A stretch of DNA of 64,000 nt from Cyclospora cayetanensis (taxonomy: Eukaryota; Apicomplexa; Conoidasida; Eucoccidiorida; Eimeriidae). The translations under genes and the position numbers were made by a program. Where the stretch lies: the NCBI RefSeq assembly GCF_002999335.1, contig NW_020312759.1:99784-163783 (forward strand), written 5' to 3'. The notes beneath the pieces were generated by a model, which worked only from the letters and a program-made list of their open reading frames with translations, was not told where the DNA came from and did not search any database. Shown piece after piece: positions 37,101-47,285 of the stretch (within the stretch, counting starts at the first letter, position 1; every line of letters starts with the position of its first letter).

Positions 37101-40100
37101 TGCCTCAGGGTGGTTCTCAGTGGTCATGATAAGGTCAATGTGTAGGCAGGTTATAGAGCACGCCAGAACGCACTGACGATATTCCAGCCCATACCATAGT
37201 GATACAACCAAGAAGCCCTAAACTTTTTGACATCGATAATGGATAATTGAGCAGCCTATGAGCTGAGATAGAGCTGGCTCAACGGGTTAAATGGGCCGCT
37301 TTACAGCGTTTCTCGACAACGCGGTAGATGCTATCCTGCGTTTTGACCTGCAAGAGGTTAACGATAAAGTTTCTAGCTACCTAGTCACATTACTCGGATT
37401 CATTTTAGAAGCTAGAAGGTGACGAAAAAGGCTGGAATTAGGAAAATTGCGCAGCTTCAGCTGCTGATGCTGTAGGCATGACAGCGCATACTCTTCTGCC
37501 CCATGACGTGTGCCAGGCCACCAGAAGGACTGTGAGAGCTTTATCGATGCGGCCACATCCGGCAAGTGTTCTGAAGAGCAATATAGTGCACTTTGCGCAA
37601 AACGACACTGCACTTCGAATTCGAATGGTACAACCTACGGAGTCCCTTCTTTCTTTGCACTACAGCAGGCCTTCCTCAAGGGAGTAATTCCTCAACCTTT
37701 TGCCATTTTAGAATTTGGCAGTAGGATCGGACGAATGGATGTCAAAAGCATAGGAATCCCATGACTTCAAAAAATATCGGTTATTCATAGCAGACAAGAG
37801 CGGTCGCGCTGTACATATAGTTAGCCACTGGGCCGTCGTGAGAGCGCGTAGGCGGCTACGTCGGTGGTGCCCTGAGTATACACTGTAAAGTCATACTGCA
37901 GATGGCGTTCATGTCAGGGAACTACTCTAGGATCAGAAAAGTCCTCGAAACTCTGCGTGAGGTATATGACAGCCTGTTGGCCAGTTTGGAGAGTAAAAGG
38001 ACATGCATTTGAATGGTTCTGGTGTTTTTAACCCCCACCCATACCGCCTAGAGCGCTTTCCCGCACTGGATACAGCTGTTCAGTTTTCGTGTAGCGAGAA
38101 AAATTGCAAGCATTAGTTTGGCGCTGTGGAAAACGTGTATTCTGTTGGGTGGAAGTAGCCCCTACCAGTATGTCATCAGCAGTAATTCTTTGGATGAAAT
38201 GACTCTCTTGACCGGGAAGAGAGAGTACTGGAGGTGCTGCCTGCAATGCGTCCTTTAGGCGTCCTTGCTGCAGCATGGAACCCCTCTGTCCAGGTTACAG
38301 CTCTTCTTAAGCAGATCAGCCGAAGAAGCGCCTATCCTATATAGTCTAGGAATCAACTCTGGGTACTTCGAGGCAAGTCCACTAGCTTTGCAATGTAATT
38401 GCGAATACATCGGAAAATTTTGTCGGATATGGCTTGGTTCCTGCAACCAAAGGGCCGAATCCCAGAATTGCAATTGTTTTGTAAACGACAGACAACACTC
38501 GCTTGCCTTCACATGCAGCAACTCGTTCCGCAGCAGCTCCAGCGCATGCTGTCGGTGGGGTAGGTGTGCTGTAACGTTTCGACCGAGCACTACGATGTCA
38601 TCCATGTGCAGAGCCATTCACCCATCGTTGATAAGCCAACCGGATCCTGTCTAACTAGCCAATACAGTTTAGCTGGGGGCATTCAAAAGTAAGAACCAAT
38701 TGAAATATGCGAGGGCAGGTACGAAATGTCGTTTTGTGGCTGTTGGATAGGTAACTAGGGATGTTGTAAGCAGGCATCTGAAGGTAAGTTCAGACTATAC
38801 CGTGTGCTTATCTACTTTGTCAAGCTACTCGCTGATACGAGGCATTGAAAACTTTTGCTGCACAATGATTGCTAAGAGGCGCAAGTGCGCCAACTTCCAT
38901 CTTTTTTGGGCACGAGCACCGGGTTGTGCCCAAAGGTGCTATTCGATGTAACAAATCATCCTGTCGTTCAGTCGCGTGTGCACGCTGTGCGGACTTCCGA
39001 TAACACATTACATACTGTTAGATTGACTCAGGGATTACGTCGATACGGTCGCTGTAAGCCAGCAAGTGCCCAGCCTCCTGACAGCTCGTATTATTTAGAT
39101 TTGCAAATTCATTCATATTTATTGATGTCCACTTTTACCAGAGAAAAATTCAGCTGAATTTTTCTTTGAGATGTGGTAAATAATGACGAGCTGCAGGCAG
39201 ACTCGCCACGTGCTGGTCATCCACCGCACCGTGATGAGCTCATCCCTGGGCCACCTCCACGCTATGTTCCGAAGCATCGAAGGATCCCATCACACCAAGA
39301 GGAGACTGTGTGGCACACTGCAAAGCCACTATAACGGGGCGCATGTTAAATGACGTCTTCTCTTACTACTCTGCTGGGCTGCCCGCATCAAGCTTGTGCC
39401 TCACCTTGTTAAGGCACCACCTCTCCTGCGCTCTCCATACATGAAATGAGCGATTTAGGAGAGACCAGAATCCTTTTCATAGGAATTATCAGCACATTCG
39501 CAGTGCGCAGCTGTGGTCTTTTGCATGCCCTTTATTGGATCCCCCGTGGAATACCTAGAATAGCGTCATTGTGGACGAGCTCAGCATTGAAGTCTCCGAC
39601 CATGTTGGTAGGACTTTACTTCGATTCGTAGTAACACTTAAAAGCCAGAGCCCTGCCAGCCCTTGCACTCATCCGCCTATCGGCAAACCTGATTCACCTT
39701 ATTCTTAGGGAGTGCTCTATGGAGTGACCGGGCACGTTGCAGTTCTGCGCCTCCCCTCGGATATCAGCTCAACTTTACCTCCAGTGTCAAGCGAAGCTAA
39801 AAATTCTTGATTACGCATGAACGTGAGTAGCAGCGTATTGTTAGCCTGTGGTAGGCACTGACTGCGGCCCTGTCCTCTGGCTTTCTTCACTGCGCCGCAG
39901 CCTGGGTAGCTACTTTTCCGGTTCCCTGATGCGCCTTCTCTGCTGGCAGAGAAGTGGGTTCCCGCTGGGCTCAGTCCTGTTCTTCAAGCTTCTTGAATGT
40001 TCGCCTGCGCGTAGTTTCGGATTATGCCACTCAGTTGCTTACAATAGAAGCCGGTGCGTTGTTGAGGGGATGTATGGGAGTGCTTCGGCACCCGGATCCT

Positions 40101-42074
40101 CTTTAGTTCTGTGTTCTCATCCGCTTGAGGCTGTAGCTTAGGGCCGGTTGACACAGCCCCGGTATCAATAGGCTCTATATCCTGACCTGGTGCTTACTTT
40201 TTGTAAGCTCCCATATAAGGTCGTCTTAGTGGGGCATTAACCTCCAGGCTCAATGCATACCCAATAGGAAGTTTGTGAGTGGTCTTGAAAGAGCTCGCCG
40301 CTTGCCCTTCCCGCGCCCCTCAGAGTCTTAAGAGGGGGGACGGAAATTAGCAAGTTTGCGCGTAGATGCATTCTCTAAGCGTGTCGTGCAGTCACAGCTA
40401 GTTGCAGAGAGCGCTACGCGCATGCACACACAGGTTTGATCCGTATTGTGTTGCGCTAACACTATTATGCAATGCAGAAGTTGCAAGAAAAAGAGACCCA
40501 TCTAGTCTATTTCTAACCGATTTCAAGAGAAATACAATCAGAGTAGTATAATCTGCCGAGTTCTAGCTGAGCCCAATGCAGACCAAGCATCCATTCTTGA
40601 AGCATGAGGCTAACTACCTTTACCTGGACGCAACTAGACTAGGCAAACGGCCACTTCAGTTCGCCAATGCCTAATGAATTTGAACGGATTCAAAAAAGGC
40701 TCGGTACAAAGCGTCTACATTGTGCTTGGGCCGCTACACATAAAGTGTGTTCAATATTCACGAACTGAAAGGCATTGACGACCAGCGCGGCGACACATGA
40801 GCATAGTGAGTTTTTACGAGGTCCACTGTAGAAGCTGAGATCTGATGCCTGTGGAGCTACTACATAGGGTACTATGCGCATGTCGCACGTTGCAGTTGGA
40901 AATTCCGTAGTTGGAAGATCAGTATGTTGTATGGTGGATTCATCAGACAACGCGCTAAGGGGAAAGGGCAAGGCCGGGAGGCTCTTCCTCGCCTTCCTCA
41001 GATCAGAGCCTAGTTTTTGCGCGTTTCAATATTCAGAGATGCCATCCTTACAGAGTGAGAGGCCTCGTCTCCAGCAGCACGCACGTAGCACTAGAACTGG
41101 AAGAGCTTCCGCGTGGAACAGAAAGCGCAGCGCTGCGTATGCAGGAGCCTCTATTTGTGAAATGATACACAGCGGCGTCCATGCATCGTACAGGGTGCTG
41201 CGGGACACATTTTTTGAGGCGCTCCATTAATAGCTGGCCTCGCGATGGCTGCGGTGCAGCCAGCCCGTCAGGAAATATGTGTCGCGTGCTCGGGATTTCT
41301 TCGGGGTGAATGGCAGGCAGGCAAGACACCGGGCAGCATAATGGGACCTAAGGAACTATTCTAGCTCTCAAAAATATGGCCAAAAGGACGGTGGACGCTT
41401 ATTTCTGGCACGTCTTTACGCATGACGCCCTGGACCGAAACGCCACTAAAAGGCTCCAATAGACGGAAGCAAGGGCACCTCAGAAAGCGAACGTATGAAG
41501 ATATGCTGGGAGAAAGTACGATGTCTTTTATCTGTGCCAAGACGGCGCCTGGGCCACTCTCTCTGACTTCATACGTACATAGGTCTATAAGGCATGCCTT
41601 CCTAAGATTACCTATGTACACACATGTTTACGTTGAGAGGTATACACAGATTCCCCCTTTTGGCCGATTTTTGAGCATTGAATAAGACGGTATCTTCAGG
41701 TTGTTCGGCTTCCCTCTCAGCGTAGCGCGTGAGCCCGCGACGCTTTACGTAAAAACTTTAGAGCGGCAAAACCTTTACGAAGACTGCATGCATTAGCGCG
41801 CAACGTGCAATTCTTGTGTACACCTGTCGGGAGCCATCCAACGGCACACGCGCGGGCAAAACCTCACCTGAATGCATTTGTATGCTCCTTCTGAGCTGCA
41901 GCGCAGGGGGTTAAAAGTAGAAGGCCCTATGGCTTCAGGTGACTCCAAAGAGACTCAAGCTGACAAAAAGGCGCTCGTGAGGAACCCTAGCTTCTGCGGC
42001 TTTTGCCGCTACACTATGTATAGAAACTGGATCGTGCGATGGCTTGCAAATGCCCTCCTGCTGTTTGGCCGCCA
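34148..42074. other. Gene-poor region with retrotransposon relic
   Basis: About 7.9 kb. Apart from the degenerate Ty3/gypsy pol fragments at 36.6-39.0 kb I find no gene. Short frames at 34229-34471 (+), 34881-35177 (-), 35253-35660 (-) and 41872-42120 (+) have no domain I can name. No long terminal repeats could be identified by eye. Confidence 0.5.
36561..39008 (-). mobile_element. Degenerate Ty3/gypsy-type retrotransposon, pol region
   Basis: Read on the minus strand, broken frames fall in the order of a Ty3/gypsy polyprotein. Near 38.9 kb is the reverse-transcriptase K-K-D-G-S-W-R-x-C stretch, frame-shifted. At about 38.7 kb there is a frame-broken segment resembling the region around N-A-P-x-T. 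At 38617-38590 is M-D-D-I-V-V-L, the Y-x-D-D box with Tyr replaced, followed by the thumb-like helix. At 38276-38028 is an RNase H-like segment (P-V-L-S-L-P, then F-S-R and L-Y-P-V-R-E). At 37613-37450 is the integrase zinc-binding region ending F-W-W-P-G. At 37003-36561 are the integrase C-terminal helix and an R-W-R-G-P-F barrel strand. Stops and frameshifts separate these pieces, so the element is dead. Gag and protease were not identified. Chromovirus-like Ty3 elements are known in Eimeria genomes, which fits the host inferred here. Confidence 0.75.
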
Positions 42075-42645
42075 CTATCTGTTTGCTGCTTTTTTCCTAA
42101 ACTTTTTCTTTAGGCTCTTGGGTACCTTGTGCAGCCGCCGCTCTCGATTCATTTCCTTAACCTGTTTCTTCCAATCCTTCCGGGAGACTCCCTCAGGAAT
42201 GACACCTGTGAAACGTTCCTCAGGGGGGAAGTCCTCTTCCTCGCCTCCTGCCCTCTTTCCTCGACCTCTCCGCCTCTGTACAGTCCCCCTCCCGAATGCC
42301 TCATCGCCGCGTTCCCCTCCAGCCCTACTGCACTCTCCCGAACTTTCGCTGCTGCTGCTCCTGTCGCTGCTGCTGCTCCTGTTGGTACTGCGACAACGCC
42401 GGGCAGCGGGATCGTTGACGAGTTGGTGAAGACTGAGGAAGGCCTTATCGACAGGCTTTGCCGCACCCTCTGCCCATCTGTCTAGAGCCGCAATATCGGA
42501 CACATCGTGCAAGGAAGAAGGCACCCAGCTCTCCAAGAAGACGGCGTCCTCCACTTCCTGCTCCGCCGAGAACACGTCGTTACTGCTGCCGCTGCAGCTG
42601 GAGTCATCATCTTCCTGCTCATCTTCCTCCTCCTCCTCCTCCTCC

Positions 42646-42677
<32 letters not shown>

Positions 42678-44223
42678 CTCCTCTTCCTCCTCCTCCCCCT
42701 CGCTCTCTCCCTCCGAGGCAGCCTCCGCTTCCTCGAGATTTTCGCCCGAGCATTGCGCAAGGTACCAGGCTAACGCCTCTTCAGTAGCTCGCGTCTCCGC
42801 ACCACTGCTGCTGCTGCCTCCGTCCCCTGCGCCTTTCTCCTCCTGCTGCTGCTGATGCTCTCGTCGCTGCGCAAGTGCTTCGGGGATGTCTGCACGCACC
42901 ACGAACTCGAAAAGCTCGCGGACGGACAGGGGGCGAAAGGGCATACAGAAAGGCGAGCTACGGTCCAGCCTGGGGGGGAATGAAGGCCACCTTTCTCGCG
43001 TCTCCTTGCACTCTGCAGTACAGCAAGACGCCGTACCGAGACAGCTGCTGCTGCAGCAGCTGCCGCCGTTAGGGGCACTGCTTTTGTAAGCGGCAAGGCG
43101 CTTGCTGAAAAAGCCCGTCACGTTCTTGCAGTCTCGCTTCAAAAACTCGAGCGCCTGTGGATGGTCTCTTTCGACAGCCTGGCTCACATCAATGAGCACT
43201 ACGCGGCCGTTGTGAAAGAGCAAGTTGTATTCACTAAAGTCACCGTGGACCGCACGGCACTGCTGAAACAGTCGACGCAACAGCAGCACACACTGTATGT
43301 ACAGGGCACGCCAACCTGCGGCTAGCTGTGCCTCCACTTCTCCCCAGCCGCATGCGAAGCAGCCCCTTCCGGAGCTGCTGCAGGAGCAACAGCGGCGCTG
43401 CCTCGCCGCAGCAGCAAAATCCCAAGAAATTCCGCACAGATCCTTCACCCGAGGAGCTGCCTCATACGAAAGAAGCTCGGCGCTAAAAGAAAAGGAGAAA
43501 TCTCCACAGCCACACAGCTCATGATGCTGCTCGCTGGTGCTTTTCTCACTCCCTCCATTACGCGCCACTGCGGCTGCCTCCACTGCTGTTGCTGATGGAG
43601 CCTCAGACAGCTCCGTAGGGGATGCATCCGACGCTGCTGTCACCGATGCTGACGCTGAAAAAGCCTCGGATATCTCTTTCAAGGCCCCTCCCTGCTTGAC
43701 GACAGCCTCCAGCTCCCTTTCCTCTTTTCCTCTACACGTAATTCCACCGTCCATGCTGGCGGCTCGCCCAGCGTAAGAAGCATTTCCCACGAATTCCATG
43801 AGAAGAACGTTTCCTTTCAGAGCCACTGGACGGGGGCATGGCAAGTCTGCGGCTCGAAAGCGCAGCAGATTCCTGTGCTCCTTCATCGTCCAAACAGCCA
43901 CCATCTTTCGGGGGTTTCGGTTTCTGCAGCAGCGCCGACATCGAAAAACAAGCCTTGCACATGCACGTGTACACGAAAACGCAGCAGCAGCATCCCCCTT
44001 TGCAGCACGCACTCCAGCCGCGCGGCACACACCACTCAACATGAAAAAGGCCCCCTGGAGCCGTTGCAAGGCGGCGAAACACGCAATACCGCACGCCTTT
44101 CAAGGTTTCCACGAGCACGTGTATATGTGCATACGCGTATGTGTGCAAAAAATGTCCATAAGTGCTAACGTGTATATATATATGCATATATATATGCATA
44201 TATATGCATATGTGTGTGTGTGC

Positions 44224-44268
<45 letters not shown>

Positions 44269-44766
44269 CCCCACTTCTGGCACTGGATGAACCGCCTGCA
44301 CCCACCGTGAGTAAGCATTGTTGAATCTGAAGTCTCCCTGGACGTATCTGCTTCTGTCTTTGAAGGAAAGAATTGAGGTTCTGTACACCTTGAGTGCAAA
44401 GAACGTTAGGGATGTTTCCGGCGATTGCTGGTGGCCATCGTGCTGGTGGTCATCTTCACCTGGCTGTTTCTCTCCAAGAGCAAAATATACATTTGCTTCC
44501 TTCCCGCAGCTAATTGCTCCAAACACCCTCTTGAGATTAGCAGCCCTCGCAACAAACTGGATGTGCCGCACAGTTCTGCCGTCCAGCACCTGCTCCACGG
44601 TGTATCGCGTGTCTCGCGTCAAGCCTAACGTGTTTGGCCGCCTCTTTCGCTGCTGCTGCAAGAGGGAAGAAGGCGCCTGAACGGGAGCCTCCGACGGAGG
44701 GGCCCCCCCTGCGGGAGAGGAGGGGCCCCCCTCTGTGGGGGGGTCTTCTTGTGACCCCTGCTGCAT
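42075..44766 (-). CDS. RIOK1: RIO1-type atypical serine/threonine kinase
   Basis: Two exons, 44766-44306 and 43923-42075 (769 residues), join in phase across a repeat-filled intron. Start ATG is at 44766. Exon 1 carries the RIO nucleotide loop G-A-I-S-C-G-K-E-A-N-V-Y (83-94), the lysine of A-L-K-V-Y (126) and F-K-D-R-S-R-Y-V. Exon 2 begins N-P-R-K-M-V, then P-C-P-x-P and M-E-F-V-G. After a roughly 150-residue Ala/Ser/Cys-rich insertion come the catalytic H-G-D-F-S-E-Y-N (Asp382) and the metal-binding I-D-V-S-Q (Asp399), then D-H-P-x-A-L-E-F-L. The C-terminus has a long Glu run and a Lys/Arg-rich tail typical of RIO1. The enzyme acts in late cytoplasmic maturation of the 40S ribosomal subunit. 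All catalytic residues are present, but H-G-D-F departs from the more usual H-A-D-L. Its divergent neighbour is also a ribosome-biogenesis gene. Confidence 0.93.
42624..42697. repeat. (CTC/TTC)n tract encoding a poly-Glu run in RIO1
   Basis: A nearly pure run of CTC and TTC triplets on the plus strand is GAG/GAA on the coding minus strand, giving about 25 glutamates in the acidic C-terminal region of the kinase. The array is in frame, so length change would alter only the acidic tract. Confidence 0.92.
44171..44267. repeat. TATATGCATA and (TG)n repeats in the RIO1 intron
   Basis: Alternating TATATATGCA units run into an uninterrupted TG tract. They lie between the RIO1 donor at 44305 and acceptor at 43924, so they are intronic. 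Confidence 0.92.
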
Positions 44767-45306
44767 CGGATGCCGAGAGAGAGAATTGCCGCCTTTCCGC
44801 CCAACTTACGCCTTTATATACTGCGCAGCGAGGAATTCCACAGCAACGAACAGACGGAAACTCGCAAGACTGCACTACTCTTAGAACGCTCCTCCAGTTT
44901 TTCCCACGCCAACGAAACCTTCGCATGCGGCGGTGAAGACGCGGCCCCACACCCCGGGTAGCCGAAAGAGGCCCTTGATCGCGTTGGTCTTCTCATCTCT
45001 CTCCGCTTAATGCGACGCGTTTTGCTGCTTGCTTGGGCTGAAAAGTGGGGAAAACAGGAAAAAACCTTCCTCTGAAAGGATTGGACTCCAAGCAGTGTAT
45101 ATACTTCTGTGATTTTGACGCGTTGCAGACACGGCCTCCCGGCACGAGCGGCAGCAGCAGCTGCCGCGGGAACGCGGCTGCCAAAATTTCAAAGAAGGCA
45201 GCAAAGGCGTGGAAAGCAGAAGGAAGAGTTTTGGTGTCGAGAAGAATAGAGGCCCTAGCACCACCGACGCAGTTCTTTGAGTGCCCTTTACCGCATAGCA
45301 GTAAGC
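44767..45306. promoter_or_regulatory. Shared intergenic region of divergent RIO1 and SURF6 genes
   Basis: The start codons face away from each other across 540 bases, so both promoters must lie here. GC-rich, with a polypurine/polypyrimidine GGGGCCCCCC-type stretch just upstream inside the RIO1 coding start. No individual element can be assigned by eye. Confidence 0.5.
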
Positions 45307-47285
45307 ATGGCTGTCGAGGTAAAAGCCCGTGCAGCCGGAGCGTTGCAGAAGGCAGAATGCGCCTCAGACAGTGAAGATGCTCCTGAGAGTCTTGCGGCAG
45401 TCCACGTGGATCAGCTGCTTGCTGCGGCTTCGCACTGGCAGCAACGCCTCAGCCTGCTCTTGAATCGTATCCCTTTTGATGCTCAGCAGCAGGAGCAGCA
45501 GCAGGAGCAGCAGCAGGAGCAGCAGCAGCGGCAGAAAAGCAGGGGCCAGATAAGAAGGGAGAAGCAGGGTGTACGCTATGACGTGAAGAGTATGTTGCCG
45601 TCCACGGCTCAAGCCGATGCAGCAGCAGCAAGAGATCATAAGCAGCAGAAGCAAACTCAGCACAATCAGAAGCAAGGCAAGAAAAAGCGCTGCCAACAGC
45701 AGCAGGAAGCAAAAGGTGCAGTTTCTCGGGAGGAACTAGTCCAGCGGCTTCGTGAAAAGATTGAAGCGCTCAGACAGCACGGGGGACGCAAAAAAAATAC
45801 AGACAAGGCTGCAAAGACAGCTGAGAAGACGAAGCAGCAGCAGTCAGCAAAGCTCGAGAAGCGGCAGGAGACGCAGCAAAAGCGGGAACGGCAAGCGGCT
45901 AACGGGCAGGGCACGCAGCAGCAGGCAGAGCAGCCGAAGGCAAAGAGGGCCAAGAAAGAGGTTGCAGCAGCAGCGGCAAAAAAGAAATCACTCGCAGCAG
46001 CAGACGGTGACGATGAAGGCGGATTCTCCTTTTCCACGATGGAAATGCGAGACCATGTGCCAAAAGCTCTTCGGCACGGAAAGAAGGGGGCAAAGCAACA
46101 GCGCATCGCAGCAGCACTCAAGTGAGAGTCTTAGCGGATGATGTGCAGCTTTCACACCTACTGAGGTGTTTCTGTGTGTATGTGTGCATATTTGTATGTG
46201 TGTGTGCATATTTGTATGTGTGTGTGCATATTTGTATGTGTGTGCATATTTGTATGTCTGTGCATATTTGTATGTGTGTGTGCATATTTGTATGTGTGTG
46301 CGCATATTTTTATGTGTGTATGCATATTTGTATGTGTGTGTGCATATTTGCATGTGTGTGTGCATATTTGTATGTCTGTGTGCATATTTGTATGTGTGTG
46401 TGCATATTTGTGTGTGCCTCTTTGCTTGCTTTGCTGCTGCTGGTACGGCATGGCCGGCATCCTTCTTGTTGACTTTGGTGCTGGTGCTGCCCTTTGCGCT
46501 ATTTGCAGCAGGAGATTCAGGAGTGTGCGTTTTGCGTTTCTGCTTGCCGCTGCATTTGCTGTAGGGAGATTGAGGCACAGCGTCGGCGGCTCGAAGAAGC
46601 GGCAGTGGAGGGTCGTGGGGAGGAGGTGGCACTGCAGGCAGCTGCGGAGACGGCATTAAGGAAAATAAGCGGGGAACGCGTTCTGGTAAGGCGTGGGAGG
46701 CGTTATGAACGACTTTTTGGCCTTTTGCTTTTGACAACACGCTGTATTTTTTGTGCTTTTTGGAGGTCCTGGAAGGTGTTTGTCTGCTTGACTCCAGTTG
46801 GTCTGTGCATGCATACGTGCGCTTTCGAGGCTGCTGCCTATGCATGCGTCAGTGTCTGCCTGCGTGCCTCTGCTGAGTGGTGGCTGTCCTCAGGACGATG
46901 CACGTCGCTTGCGGAAGGCTCAGAAGCAGATGCGACAAAAGAAGGCCAAGTCTCGAGAGGCTTGGGCAGGCGGAAGCTACACAGATCTTAAGAAGCAGAA
47001 GAAGGAGCGCGAGAGTAGGTCAAAGCCAGTATTACACGTCCTGTGTAGGAGCACGTTTTCTACCCCTAGTCTGCTGTGCTGTGCGCGTCTGTGTTGTGTG
47101 TTTTGGACTTGCCGCCCTGGTCGTCTGCCTGTGCGGCTGTGTCGGTTCACCCACCCCGCACGCTCTCCGGTGCCTTCCGCCGTGTCTGCATTGCAGAAGC
47201 CCTCGCCAGGCAGGAAAGGAAGGAGGCAAACAAACAGAAGCGCGAAGCGCAGCGAGGGGACGACGGGCCGGATTCTGAGCTTTGA
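45307..47285 (+). CDS. SURF6-like nucleolar ribosome-biogenesis protein
   Basis: Four exons, 45307-46121, 46565-46685, 46894-47014 and 47197-47285, join in phase to 381 residues ending in TGA. The ATG at 45307 is the first in frame after the upstream non-ATG codons. Exon 1 is Gln-rich (CAG repeats at about 45484-45530) and contains L-x-x-R-L-R-E-K-I-E-A-L-R, the start of the SURF6 core helix, then basic Lys/Ala stretches and a D-E-G-G-F-S-F-S segment. Exons 2-4 encode the very basic helical C-terminus (E-A-Q-R-R-R-L..., R-L-R-K-A-Q-K-Q-M-R-Q-K-K, K-K-Q-K-K-E-R-E), matching the family's R/K-rich coiled tail. SURF6/Rrp14 proteins bind nucleic acid in the nucleolus and help pre-rRNA processing and subunit assembly. 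The call rests on helix pattern and order rather than a catalytic motif, so another basic nucleolar protein remains possible. Confidence 0.75.
46166..46416. repeat. TGTGTGTGCATATTTGTA-type tandem array in SURF6 intron 1
   Basis: About 14 copies of a 16-20-base unit built from TGTG and CATATTTGTATG. The array sits between the exon 1 donor (46122) and exon 2 acceptor (46564). The open frames it creates on both strands are repeat artefacts. Confidence 0.93.

Noticed and set aside
41872..42429. 185-codon plus-strand frame
   Set aside because: More than half is antisense to the RIO1 C-terminus, and the rest has no domain.
46122..46659. Cys/Val/Tyr-rich frames on both strands
   Set aside because: Translation of the TGTGTGCATATT array in SURF6 intron 1.
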